Source of the DNA: JACDAN01 sp963721345
Lineage (GTDB): Bacteria; Actinomycetota; Thermoleophilia; Gaiellales; Gaiellaceae
NCBI GenBank assembly: GCA_963721345.1
Contig: CAVRIT010000001.1
Coordinates: forward strand, 2,294,001-2,358,000
DNA length: 64,000 nt
Direction of reading: 5' to 3'
Part shown: piece by piece, positions 43,318 through 51,286 of the stretch
Layout of the letters: every line of letters starts with the position of its first letter
Position numbering within the stretch: position 1 is the stretch's first letter
The notes under the pieces: model-generated
The model's input: the letters and a program-made list of their open reading frames with translations, nothing else
The model's database searches: none
Told to the model about the DNA's origin: nothing
Translations under genes and position numbers: made by a program

Positions 43318-44097
43318 AGCTGGCAGCGCTCGCAGTGGCGGCTGCGGTGGGAGTCGGCCCCGCGGACTACGTTGCGGCTCGCCAGCAGCCCGGCGGTGGT
43401 TTCGCGGAATCCGGAGGCCGTCCTGATCCTGCGCTGACCGCGTGGGCGGTGCTCGGGCTCCACGCCGCCGGCCGCCGGCCGCCCCGCAACGCCGCCGACT
43501 ACCTGCACGAGGCGCCGATCGCGGACACGACGGATCTGGCGCTGCGGGTGCTCGCCCTGCGGGCTCTCGGCGACACTCGCGGGCTCGAGCACGAGCTCCA
43601 CCGCCGCGTGCGGACGGACGGGCGGATCGGCACGTTGATCAACTCGACCGCCTGGGGCGCACTGGCTTTGGGGAAACCGCCTCAGGCGACGATTCGGTAC
43701 CTGCTCCGCGCGCAGCAACGTTCGGGCGGCTGGTCCTGGGCTCCCCGCGGCGCGCCGGACTCGAACGACACCGCTGCGGTGATCCAGGCACTGCGCGCCG
43801 GCGGTGTTCGCGGGCGGCCGATCAGTCGCGGGCTCGCGTACATCCGCCGGCTGACGGCGCCGAGCGGAGGCGTGAGACTCGTCGCGGGGAGGCAGCCGGA
43901 CGCCCAGTCCACAGCGTGGGCGATCCAGGCCCACGTCGCCGGCCGGCGTGCGCCCGCCGCGCGCGGCGTACCGCTTCCTTCGCTCGCTACGGCGGCCTGA
44001 CGGCAGCTACCGCTACAGCCGCCGCTACGCCGTCACGCCGACCCTCGTGACGGCACAGGTGCTTCCCGCGCTCGCCGGCAAGGCGTATCCGTACTGA
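43308..44097 (+). CDS. secreted alpha/alpha-barrel protein, transcobalamin alpha-domain-like (one frameshift)
   Basis: About 262 residues once one frameshift is repaired. A short hydrophobic N-terminus (LKLAALAVAAAVGVG) is followed by squalene-cyclase/prenyltransferase-like repeats with GG(F/W) turns: QQPGGGFAESGGRPDPALTA, RAQQRSGGWSWAPRGAPDSN, TAPSGGVRL. The GTG frame ends at 44000, but after a one-base shift near 43960 the next repeat continues (AYRFLRSLRRPDGSYRYS), ending TLVTAQVLPALAGKAYPY. From memory, the alpha domain of human intrinsic factor ends IAQILPSLKGKTYLDV, a close match. It is last in the riboswitch operon. Inferred role: cobalamin-binding alpha domain. Confidence 0.8.
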
Positions 44098-44107
44098 CGG
44101 GCACTCC

Positions 44108-44120
44108 GGTGCCAGGCACC
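44108..44120. repeat. REP-like palindrome GGTGCC-A-GGCACC
   Basis: 6-bp arms around a single central A, 11 bp after the end of the cobalamin operon and upstream of pcrA. It has the same odd-centred 13-nt format as the AGTGTC-T-GACACT copies. The rest of the 133-bp gap holds GC-rich short inverted repeats and the pcrA promoter. Confidence 0.55.
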
Positions 44121-44230
44121 CGGCCGTGGCCCCGGCGGACAGGCCGCCTGGCTCCGCCGGCCTAGCCCCGACCCCGGCCGAACACCCGCCTCACGGCCGC
44201 CGAATACCCGCCTCGCTAGCATCGACCAAC

Positions 44231-46387
44231 ATGGCCGTCGCCTCACCCGAGACCTATCTCGCCGACCTGAACCCCGCGCAGCGGGAGGCCGTCCTGCACA
44301 CCGAGGGCCCGCTGCTCGTCGTCGCCGGGGCCGGCTCCGGGAAGACGCGCGTGCTCACCCACCGGGTCGCGCACCTCATCGCCGCCGTGGGCGTCCAGCC
44401 GAACGAGATCCTGGCCATCACCTTCACGAACAAGGCGGCCGCGGAGATGCGCAGCCGCCTCGAGGACCTCCTCCCCGAGGTGGCGAGACGCATCTGGATC
44501 CTCACCTTCCACGCCGCTTGCGGCCGCATTCTCAGACGCGAGGCCACGCGGCTCGGCTACCGCACGAACTTCACGATCTACGACAGCGCCGACCAGGTGC
44601 GCCTGGTCAAGCAGTGTCTCGAGGAACTCGAGCGCGACCCGAAGCGCTTCCCCGCGAAGGGGATCCACGAGCGGATCTCCTCGGCGAAGAACCAGCTGAT
44701 CAGCCCGGCCGACTATCGCGAGCGCGTCGAGTCGTTCTACGACCAGACCGTCGCCGACGTCTACGACCTCTACCAGCGCCGCATGTTCGCCTCCAATGCC
44801 GTCGATTTCGACGACCTCCTGATGCTCACGGTGGACGTCCTCGAGCGCTTCCCCGAGGCGAAGGAGCGCTGGCAGAAGGCGTTCCGCTACGTCCTCGTCG
44901 ACGAATACCAGGACACGAACCACGCCCAGTACCGGCTGCTCCAGGTCCTGGCCGAAAAGCACAGGAACGTTTGCGCCGTGGGCGATCCGGACCAGTCCAT
45001 TTACGCCTTCCGCGGCGCCGACATCCGCAACATCCTCGAGTTCGAGCGCGACTTCGGCGAGACACGGACGATCCCGCTCGAGCAGAACTACCGCTCGACG
45101 AACACGATCCTGCGCGCCGCGAACGGCGTGATCGCCCAGAACCGCGAGCGGAAACCGAAGAACTTGTGGTCGGACCTCGGCGACGGCGATCCCGTTCGCG
45201 TCCTCGAGGTCGAGGACGAGCACGCCGAAGCACGCTACGTCGCAGCCGAGATCGCCCGCCTGGTCGACGAGGGCGTGAACGGCAGCGAGATCGCGGTCTT
45301 CTACCGGACGAACGCCCAGTCGCGCGTCCTGGAAGACATCCTCGTCCGCCAGGAGATCCCGTACCAGGTGATCGGCGGCCCGCGCTTCTACGAGCGCGCC
45401 GAGGTGAAGGATCTGATCGCCTACCTCCAGGTGATCGACAACCCCTACGACGCCGTCAGCCTCCAGCGGATCGCCAACCGGCCGCGCCGCGGGATCGGCG
45501 ACGCGTCGCTCGCCCGCCTCCAGACCTACGCCGACGGCCACGGCCTCTCGCTCTGGGAGGCGCTCGAGTTTCCGGAGGAAGCCGGCCTCGGACCGGCGCA
45601 GGTGCGCGCCGTCGACGCACTCCGAACGCTGATCCAGTCGCTCCAGGCCGGTGCGCTGGAGCTCTCCGTCGACGAGTTGCTCGAGCGCACGCTGGAGCGC
45701 AGCGGCTATCTCACCTCCCTCGAGGCGGAGCGGACGATCGAGTCCCAGGGCCGGATCGAGAACCTCCAGGAGCTCGTCGGCGTCACGCAGGAGTACCAGG
45801 CGTCCGCGCCCGAGCCGAACCTCTCGACCTTTCTCCAGGAGATCTCGCTCTACTCCGACCAGGACGCGCTGCGCGACCAGGAGAGCCTCGTCACGCTGAT
45901 GACCCTCCACAACGCGAAGGGCCTCGAGTTCCAGGCCGTCTTCATGATCGGGATGGAGGAGGGGATCTTCCCGCACTCCCGCTCGATCGAGGAGAACGAC
46001 GTCGAGGAAGAACGGCGGCTGGCCTATGTCGGCATGACGCGCGCGAAGGAGCTCCTCACGCTCACACACGCCTCGGCCCGCGCGCTCTACGGCAACCGCA
46101 GCTACAACCTCCCGTCGCGCTTCCTCGACGAGCTGCCGCAGGAGGAGCTCCACCGCGAGCGGCTGCGGCCGACGTCATGGTCGGGCTACGGCTCGCCGAC
46201 GGCCCGGATCCAGCCGCGCGGCGACACGCCCGACCTCTCGACCGGCGACACCGTCCGCCACCAGACGCTCGGCGAAGGGATCGTCACCGCGGTCGAGCCC
46301 GGCGGCGTCGTCTCGGTGCGCTTCGCGGGCGAGAGCGTCGACCGGCGGCTCGTGCTCGACTACGCGCCGCTGGAGCGCCTCGGTTGA
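44231..46387 (+). CDS. pcrA: PcrA/UvrD, ATP-dependent DNA helicase
   Basis: 718 residues. SF1A 3'-5' helicase acting in repair and replication restart. Motifs in order: AGAGSGKTRVLTHR (I), ITFTNKAAAEMRSRL (Ia), VDEYQDTNHAQY (II), VGDPDQSIYAFRGAD (III), LEQNYRSTNTIL (IV), LMTLHNAKGLEFQAVF (V) and LAYVGMTRAKELL (VI), with a Tudor-like C-terminus (GDTVRHQTLGEGIV). ATG 44231 lies 8 nt after TAGCAT (44217-44222). The stop is coupled to the next gene as TTGA. Confidence 0.97.
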   Translation: MAVASPETYLADLNPAQREAVLHTEGPLLVVAGAGSGKTRVLTHRVAHLIAAVGVQPNEILAITFTNKAAAEMRSRLEDLLPEVARRIWILTFHAACGRILRREATRLGYRTNFTIYDSADQVRLVKQCLEELERDPKRFPAKGIHERISSAKNQLISPADYRERVESFYDQTVADVYDLYQRRMFASNAVDFDDLLMLTVDVLERFPEAKERWQKAFRYVLVDEYQDTNHAQYRLLQVLAEKHRNVCAVGDPDQSIYAFRGADIRNILEFERDFGETRTIPLEQNYRSTNTILRAANGVIAQNRERKPKNLWSDLGDGDPVRVLEVEDEHAEARYVAAEIARLVDEGVNGSEIAVFYRTNAQSRVLEDILVRQEIPYQVIGGPRFYERAEVKDLIAYLQVIDNPYDAVSLQRIANRPRRGIGDASLARLQTYADGHGLSLWEALEFPEEAGLGPAQVRAVDALRTLIQSLQAGALELSVDELLERTLERSGYLTSLEAERTIESQGRIENLQELVGVTQEYQASAPEPNLSTFLQEISLYSDQDALRDQESLVTLMTLHNAKGLEFQAVFMIGMEEGIFPHSRSIEENDVEEERRLAYVGMTRAKELLTLTHASARALYGNRSYNLPSRFLDELPQEELHRERLRPTSWSGYGSPTARIQPRGDTPDLSTGDTVRHQTLGEGIVTAVEPGGVVSVRFAGESVDRRLVLDYAPLERLG

Positions 46388-47594
46388 GCTACGAGATCCG
46401 ACCTGCTCGAGCGGAGGAGTTCCCGGGCGCCATCGCCCCGATCTTCCACTACTTCGGCCGGCCGCCGAGCCCGGATTTCGCCGAGTCCGTCGCGCAACTC
46501 CTCCCGCCCGACCGCATCCACGTCGCGTCCGACGGGGACGCGGTCGCCGGCAGCGCCAGCGTCTTCCCGTTCGAGATGAGCATCCCGGGCGGGTTCGTCC
46601 GCGCGGCGGGTGTGACGCTCGTGGGCGTGCTCCCCACGCACCGCCGCCGCGGGATTCTCCGGTCGCTCATGCGTGCGCAGATCGACGACATCCACGAGCG
46701 AGGCGAGCCGGTCGCGTACCTCTGGGCATCGGAGGATGCCCTCTACGGCCGCTACGGCTACGGCGTTGCGTCGTTCACGGGGAGCATCGAGCTGCAGCGC
46801 GACCGTTCCGCGTTCTACCGGGACTTCGAGCCCGCGGGCCGTATCCGCGTCCTCACGGCCGACGAGGCGGTCGAGCCGTTCTCGGAGATCCAGCGGCGCG
46901 CGGCAGCGCAGCACCCAGGCATGTTCGTCCGCACCCGCGAGTGGTGGCTGTCGCGGCGACTCGCCGACCCGGAGTGGCGGCGCGAAGGCGGCGGCGAGCT
47001 CGTGCGCATCCTGCTCGAGCTCGACGACCGACCAGCGGGCTACGCGCTCTACCGGCTGCACTTCTCGATGGAGCGGGGCATCCCGAAGGGCTACACGAGC
47101 GTGATCGAGGCGGTGGGCGACTCACCCGAGGCGACGCGCGAGCTCTGGAGCTACCTGATCGGGATCGACTGGATGGAGAGCGTGCGTGCGGCGCTCCTCC
47201 CGCTCGACCACGAGCTCCTCCTGCTCGTCCGCGAGCCACGCCGTCTGACCTTCAACCAACGCGACGGGCTGTGGGTCAGGCTGGTCGACGTGGACGCCGC
47301 GCTCAACGCACGCAGCTACAAGCCCGGCGAGCCGGTCGTCGTCGAGCTGGCCGACGAGTTCTGCCCCTGGAACGAAGGCGTGTGGGAGATCGGGCCGGAG
47401 GGCTCGTCCCGCAGCACCGCGACACCGGAGCTGCGGCTCGACGCAGCGGCGCTGGGCTCGGCGTACCTGGGCGGTTTCACGTTCGGCCAGCTAGCACGCG
47501 CGGGGAGGGCGGACGAGCTGAGGCAGGAGCGCTCGACCGGGCCGACGCGCTGTTTCGCGCCGACCGCTATCCGTGGTGCCCCGAGATCTTCTAG
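46384..47594 (+). CDS. Eis-like N-acetyltransferase (one frameshift near the 3' end)
   Basis: About 403 residues with the three-part Eis layout. The N-terminal GNAT domain has VRAAGVTLVGVLPTHRRRGI for acetyl-CoA and AYLWASEDALYGRYGYGV. The central GNAT-like domain has RRLADPEWRREGG and GYALYRLHFSMERGIPKG, and an SCP2-like C-terminal domain follows. Near 47520 one base is missing: the original frame runs into unrelated residues, while the shifted frame gives DRADALFRADRYPWCPEIF and stops at 47594, the normal Eis ending. Family members acetylate aminoglycosides or protein lysines. TTG 46384 overlaps the pcrA stop. Confidence 0.88.
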
Positions 47595-47599
47595 TTCGG

Positions 47600-48202
47600 T
47601 TAGACGAGACCGAGCTCGTGGGCCCGGATGACGGCCTCCAGGCGCGTGTGGACGTCCAGCCGATCCAGGATCCCGCGTATGTGATTCCGCACGGTCTCGC
47701 TCGAGATCCCCAGCGAGTGCGCGATTCGCTCGGTCGAGTGGCCGGCAGCGAGGTGCCGGAGGACGTCGAGCTGGCGCGGCGTGAGGTGCGGGGCTGCGGC
47801 CAGCGCGGCGAGCGGCTCGTCTGCAGGATCCGCTAGGCCGAATACGCCGACGATCGAATCGCCCTCCAGGAGCTGGGTTGAGCTGATGTCGACCTCGACG
47901 TTCCGGCCGTGTGCGGCCTGGATGGCGACCCTGCCCTCGCTGGTTTCGGAGGTCCCGAGAAGCTTCGCTGCGAACTCCTGCTTCGCGAGCGTGAGGTACT
48001 CCGGCGCGATGACCTGGGCGATCTTCTTCCCGCGAAGATCGCCGAAATGCCGAAGTGCCGCCGCATTCATCCACCGGACCGTGCCGCTGCGGTCGAGGAT
48101 GTACGCGGGCACCCTGAGCTTCGAGATCGACGGGGCGAGATCCGGCGCGATCCGCCGCAGCTCCTCGATGTTCTCGGCCTCGTCGATCACCAAATGACCC
48201 AT
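47600..48202 (-). CDS. PAS-LuxR family transcriptional regulator
   Basis: 200 residues from ATG 48202. The N-terminal PAS domain (VPAYILDRSGTVRWMNAAAL, FGDLRGKKIAQVIAPEY) is followed by a GerE/LuxR helix-turn-helix (LTPRQLDVLRHLAAGHSTER, then IAHSLGISSETVRNHIRGIL). It probably senses a small ligand or redox state through PAS; no receiver domain is present. The frame extends upstream to 48313, but that stretch is basic and low-complexity. It is convergent with the Eis-like gene. Confidence 0.88.
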   Translation of the reverse strand: MGHLVIDEAENIEELRRIAPDLAPSISKLRVPAYILDRSGTVRWMNAAALRHFGDLRGKKIAQVIAPEYLTLAKQEFAAKLLGTSETSEGRVAIQAAHGRNVEVDISSTQLLEGDSIVGVFGLADPADEPLAALAAAPHLTPRQLDVLRHLAAGHSTERIAHSLGISSETVRNHIRGILDRLDVHTRLEAVIRAHELGLV

Positions 48203-48382
48203 CTGAGTCAGGACACGCTTCCCGCTAGGCGTCAGTCTGGCACGGGGGGTCCTCGAGGCGCGGCCGCAGCGCCTTGCTCCCTCACTCCCCCGCGTGGCCC
48301 CGGCCCGAGGCACCCTCGCCGAGGGCCGGGGTCTTCCGGGCCGCGGGGGTCTATCAGCGACACCGCTACAATCCGCGCACCA

Positions 48383-48455
48383 GGGCGGTTAGCTCAGTTG
48401 GGAGAGCACCAGCTCGACAAGCTGGGGGTCACTGGTTCGAGCCCAGTACCGCCCA
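48383..48455 (+). tRNA. tRNA-Val (anticodon GAC)
   Basis: A complete cloverleaf. The acceptor GGGCGGT pairs with ACCGCCC. The D-arm is GCTC...GAGC with loop AGTTGGGA. Anticodon stem CCAGC/GCTGG encloses TCGACAA, whose middle bases are GAC. The variable loop is GGGTC, the T-arm ACTGG-TTCGAGC-CCAGT, and the discriminator base A. CCA is not encoded. TACAAT at 48367-48372 is a likely -10 box. Confidence 0.97.
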
Positions 48456-48495
48456 CTCCTGATCGAAGGCCGGCCCTCGTCGCCGGCCATTCGCT

Positions 48496-49440
48496 TTGAG
48501 CGCGCCGCTTCTCCTCCTCTCGTACTTCGAGCCGGACGACGTTCCGAAGCTGATCCGTGCGATCAAGGCGACCCGAACACCGCCCGGGACGCGCATCTAC
48601 GTCGGCAGCTACGGCGTGAACGCGCCGACCGCCCGGCAGGTGCACGAGCTCCGGCGGGGCAACTACGCGCCGCTCTTCCCGATCAAGCCGACGTCGTTCT
48701 GGAACCGGCGGCGGGTCGAGGACGCCCACGGACCGCGGTACGCCGGCGAGCTTCCGTCGCTGACGCGGCTCCTCAGGCTGCCGTCAAGCGAGCGCCTCGC
48801 CTGGGGGCGCGAGCTCGGACGTCGGTTCCGCGACGAGGTCCGACTCGCCGAGGCGGAAGGCGTCGTCGTCGACGCCTGGCAGTTCGACGAGCTCGTCGCC
48901 GAGCTTCCCGGTTCGCGCGCCTGGCGCGAGTTCACCCGTGGCGTTGTCCATGGGCTGAACGTCGGCCGGCTGGAGCTCGCGGACGGGCCTCGCATCGGCT
49001 TCGTCTGGGCGGCGAGGCAAGCGCTGCACGTCACTCGACTGCGGGTCGACTCGGAGCTCAAGGCGTTCTGGCGCGTGCTGGACGCCGCCACATTCGCGCT
49101 GGTGGGTGAGGAGTACCCGCGCTTCGAAGGGAACCCCGAGGTCGCGGCGCATGCTCAGGGCGCCGAGCAGCGGGAGCTCGCACGCGGCGGTGAGATTCGC
49201 AAGCGGCTCGCCCGCCGGTACATGGCCGGCATGACTCCCGGCTGGCACCTCGCTCCGGGCCTCGGCGGCAACGTCCACCACTGGCCGCGCAGCGAGGTGA
49301 ACCGCTGGCGAGCGAAGTACGTCGACGAGCGCGAGCGGATGGGGGTCGATCACTTCGGCGCCTACCACTTCCGCTTCGAGAACAGCAGCGAGCAGGTGAT
49401 GCGCGACACGCTGGCCGGACTGGCTCGCGGCCTAGCCTGA
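48496..49440 (+). CDS. conserved-looking 314-residue protein, unknown function
   Basis: A soluble protein with good codon use, read from TTG 48496. It starts with a compact domain (LLLLSYFEPDDVPKLIRAIK, RIYVGSYGVNAPTARQVHEL). Acidic/aromatic motifs follow, suggestive of an enzyme: VVVDAWQFDELVAELPGSRA, GPRIGFVWAARQALH, GEEYPRFEGNPEV, and near the end GWHLAPGLGGNVHHW and DHFGAYHFRFENSSEQ. The last stretch has several Trp/His residues as in sugar-binding sites, and a barrel hydrolase-like fold is possible. I recognise no family. It overlaps the convergent aminotransferase by 9 bp. Confidence 0.75.
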   Translation: MSAPLLLLSYFEPDDVPKLIRAIKATRTPPGTRIYVGSYGVNAPTARQVHELRRGNYAPLFPIKPTSFWNRRRVEDAHGPRYAGELPSLTRLLRLPSSERLAWGRELGRRFRDEVRLAEAEGVVVDAWQFDELVAELPGSRAWREFTRGVVHGLNVGRLELADGPRIGFVWAARQALHVTRLRVDSELKAFWRVLDAATFALVGEEYPRFEGNPEVAAHAQGAEQRELARGGEIRKRLARRYMAGMTPGWHLAPGLGGNVHHWPRSEVNRWRAKYVDERERMGVDHFGAYHFRFENSSEQVMRDTLAGLARGLA

Positions 49441-50580
49441 GAGCGCGGGGACGAGCCGCTCGAGGCCGAGCTCCAGCTGCTCGTCGGTGACGGCGAGCGA
49501 CAGCCGCGCCCATCCTTCTCCGCTCGGCCCGAAGCCGTCTCCGGGGGCGACGGCGACGCGGAACTCCTCGAGCAACCGCTCCAGGGTCAGCCCTTCCGGC
49601 AGGCGGATCCAGACGTAGAACGTCCCTTCGCACACCGGGCGCGCAACGGCCGTTCCCTCGAGCGCCTCGAACAGGCGATCGCGCCGTCGCTCGTAGGCGC
49701 CGCGCCGCTCCGCGACGGAGTCCTGCGGACCGGTCAGCGCGGCGATCCCAGCCTCTTGCACGGCCGTGAAGATCCCCGCACGCGTGTGGTCCTGGATCAG
49801 CTCGATCCGCGCGACGATCTCCGCGTTGCCGACGACGAAGCCGAGGCGCCAGCCGGCCATGCCGTACGTCTTCGACATCGAGAACATCTCGACGCCGTAC
49901 TCCTTCGCGTGGTCGGTCGCGAGGAAGCTCTCCGGCTGACGGCCGTCGAAGACCAGGTCGCCGTAGGCGAAGTCGTGCACGATCGCCGCGCCTGTCGCAG
50001 CCGCGAACTCGATCGCCTGCTCGAAGACGCCGGCCGGCGCGGCCACGGCGCAGGGGTTCGACGGGTAGTTCAGGTAGACCGCCGCGACGTCGGTGCGGGA
50101 CGCTTCGTCCCAGCGGGGCGCCCAGCCGTTTGCCGGATCGAGGCGGAGCGGCTCGAGCCGTGCGGCTGCCAGGGCGACGGCGGAGGGGTAGTCCGGATAG
50201 CCGGGATCGGGGAGGAGGATCGTGCTCCCGCGCTCGGCGAGCACCAGAGCGAGCTCCACGAGCGCCGTCTTCGTCCCCGGTACGACCGCCACCTCGCGCT
50301 CCGCGTCGAGCGACACCCCGTAGAGGTCGCGGTAGCGCGCGGCGATGGCTTCGCGCAGCTCGGGCAGGCCGCGGAATGGGGGGTAGCCGTGCGCGCGCTG
50401 CTCCCGAGCGACCTCCGCCAGGCGCGCGACGACATGGGAAGGCGGGCCGACCTCGGGATTACCTCGGCCGAGATCGATCAGCGGCTCGCCGCCGGCACGA
50501 GCGGCCTCGGCAACGCGGGCCAGCAGCGCGGTGAAGTATTGCTGGGGCAGCCGGTCGAGCCGTTCCGGCCGCGGTCGCAC
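49432..50580 (-). CDS. class I/II pyridoxal-phosphate aminotransferase (LL-diaminopimelate/AlaC-like)
   Basis: 382 residues. It has PLIDLGRGNPEVGPPSHVVA, HGYPPFRGLPELREAIAARY, VVPGTKTALVELALVLAE, LLPDPGYPDYPSAVALA, LNYPSNPCAVAAP, VHDFAYGDLVFDG, the lysine motif MFSMSKTYGMAGWRLGFVVG and RLSLAVTDEQLE. The pattern is close to the DapL/AlaC subgroup, acting in alanine, methionine or lysine metabolism; the exact substrate is not fixed by sequence. Confidence 0.9.
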   Translation of the reverse strand: MRPRPERLDRLPQQYFTALLARVAEAARAGGEPLIDLGRGNPEVGPPSHVVARLAEVAREQRAHGYPPFRGLPELREAIAARYRDLYGVSLDAEREVAVVPGTKTALVELALVLAERGSTILLPDPGYPDYPSAVALAAARLEPLRLDPANGWAPRWDEASRTDVAAVYLNYPSNPCAVAAPAGVFEQAIEFAAATGAAIVHDFAYGDLVFDGRQPESFLATDHAKEYGVEMFSMSKTYGMAGWRLGFVVGNAEIVARIELIQDHTRAGIFTAVQEAGIAALTGPQDSVAERRGAYERRRDRLFEALEGTAVARPVCEGTFYVWIRLPEGLTLERLLEEFRVAVAPGDGFGPSGEGWARLSLAVTDEQLELGLERLVPALSG

Positions 50581-50589
50581 GGGGCGATC

Positions 50590-51213
50590 TTACGGCGTAG
50601 GGAACCCAGCCTGGCGGGCGGAGTCGTCCATTTCGTCCTCTTTGTCGCGGCCGGTCGTGACGACGAGCCGTGGTCCCTCTTTCGTCTCGCGACTGTCGAA
50701 GACGACGCCGAGGGGGCTCCTGGTCGTGATCGCGAGGCTCACGTCATTGTCGTCGTCGTCCTCCTGGTCGATCAACGTCGTGACGTCCACGGCGCTCCAT
50801 TTGCCTCGCCTCACCGGCTTCGACGACGCGTAGCGGAGCGAGAGTCTCGGCGCGTTGCGGTAGGTGAGCTTTCGCTCCCGCCATCCGTCCTCGCGAACCC
50901 GTCGTACCTGGAAGCTCCGGCCGGCCACTTCCGCGTGGAGAAGGAGCGTGACGCTCTCGATCGTGTTCTTGAATTCCCCCACCTCGAAGCGGAGGAAGAC
51001 CGTTGACTCCGGTTCGCCGTCCGCGCGCAACGCGCGGTTCCGCCCGAAGTTCCGGCCGGGCTGCGCGGCCGTCACGTACGTGTCCGCCTGTGGCTTGTAC
51101 GCCCGGATCGTCCCGGGCTGCGCTGCCGCGGCGTAGCTCGCCCAGGCAGGGAGCAACACGAGCGCGAGAGCGCCCGCCAGCCGCGGCTTTGTTGTCGATC
51201 GAAAGTTGTCCAC
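50590..51213 (-). CDS. secreted DNRLRE (CBM96-like) domain protein
   Basis: 207 residues. A signal peptide (LAGALALVLLPAWASYAAAA) leads into a DNRLRE domain: YKPQADTYVTAAQPGRNFGR, TVFLRFEVGEFKNTIESVTL, GWRERKLTYRNAP, WSAVDVTTLI and SLAITTRSPLGVVFDSRETKE. These beta-sandwich domains occur in surface proteins and polysaccharide-active enzymes; here the domain stands alone. GTG 51213 is preceded by GAGGTG. It lies 73 bp beyond the end of the XRE-TPR regulator gene on the same strand and could share its transcript. Confidence 0.85.
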   Translation of the reverse strand: MDNFRSTTKPRLAGALALVLLPAWASYAAAAQPGTIRAYKPQADTYVTAAQPGRNFGRNRALRADGEPESTVFLRFEVGEFKNTIESVTLLLHAEVAGRSFQVRRVREDGWRERKLTYRNAPRLSLRYASSKPVRRGKWSAVDVTTLIDQEDDDDNDVSLAITTRSPLGVVFDSRETKEGPRLVVTTGRDKEDEMDDSARQAGFPTP

Positions 51214-51286
51214 CTGGGATGCGTCGAAGACACCTCAAGTAGCCCAAAACGGACCCAAACCCTTACGACCCGGCGTTCGAAAAGGG

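Noticed and set aside
48274..48462. A 62-codon frame ending SSVGRAPARQ...GHWFEPSTAHS
   Set aside because: This is the well-known artefactual translation of a tRNA gene; the tRNA-Val cloverleaf at 48383-48455 explains it.
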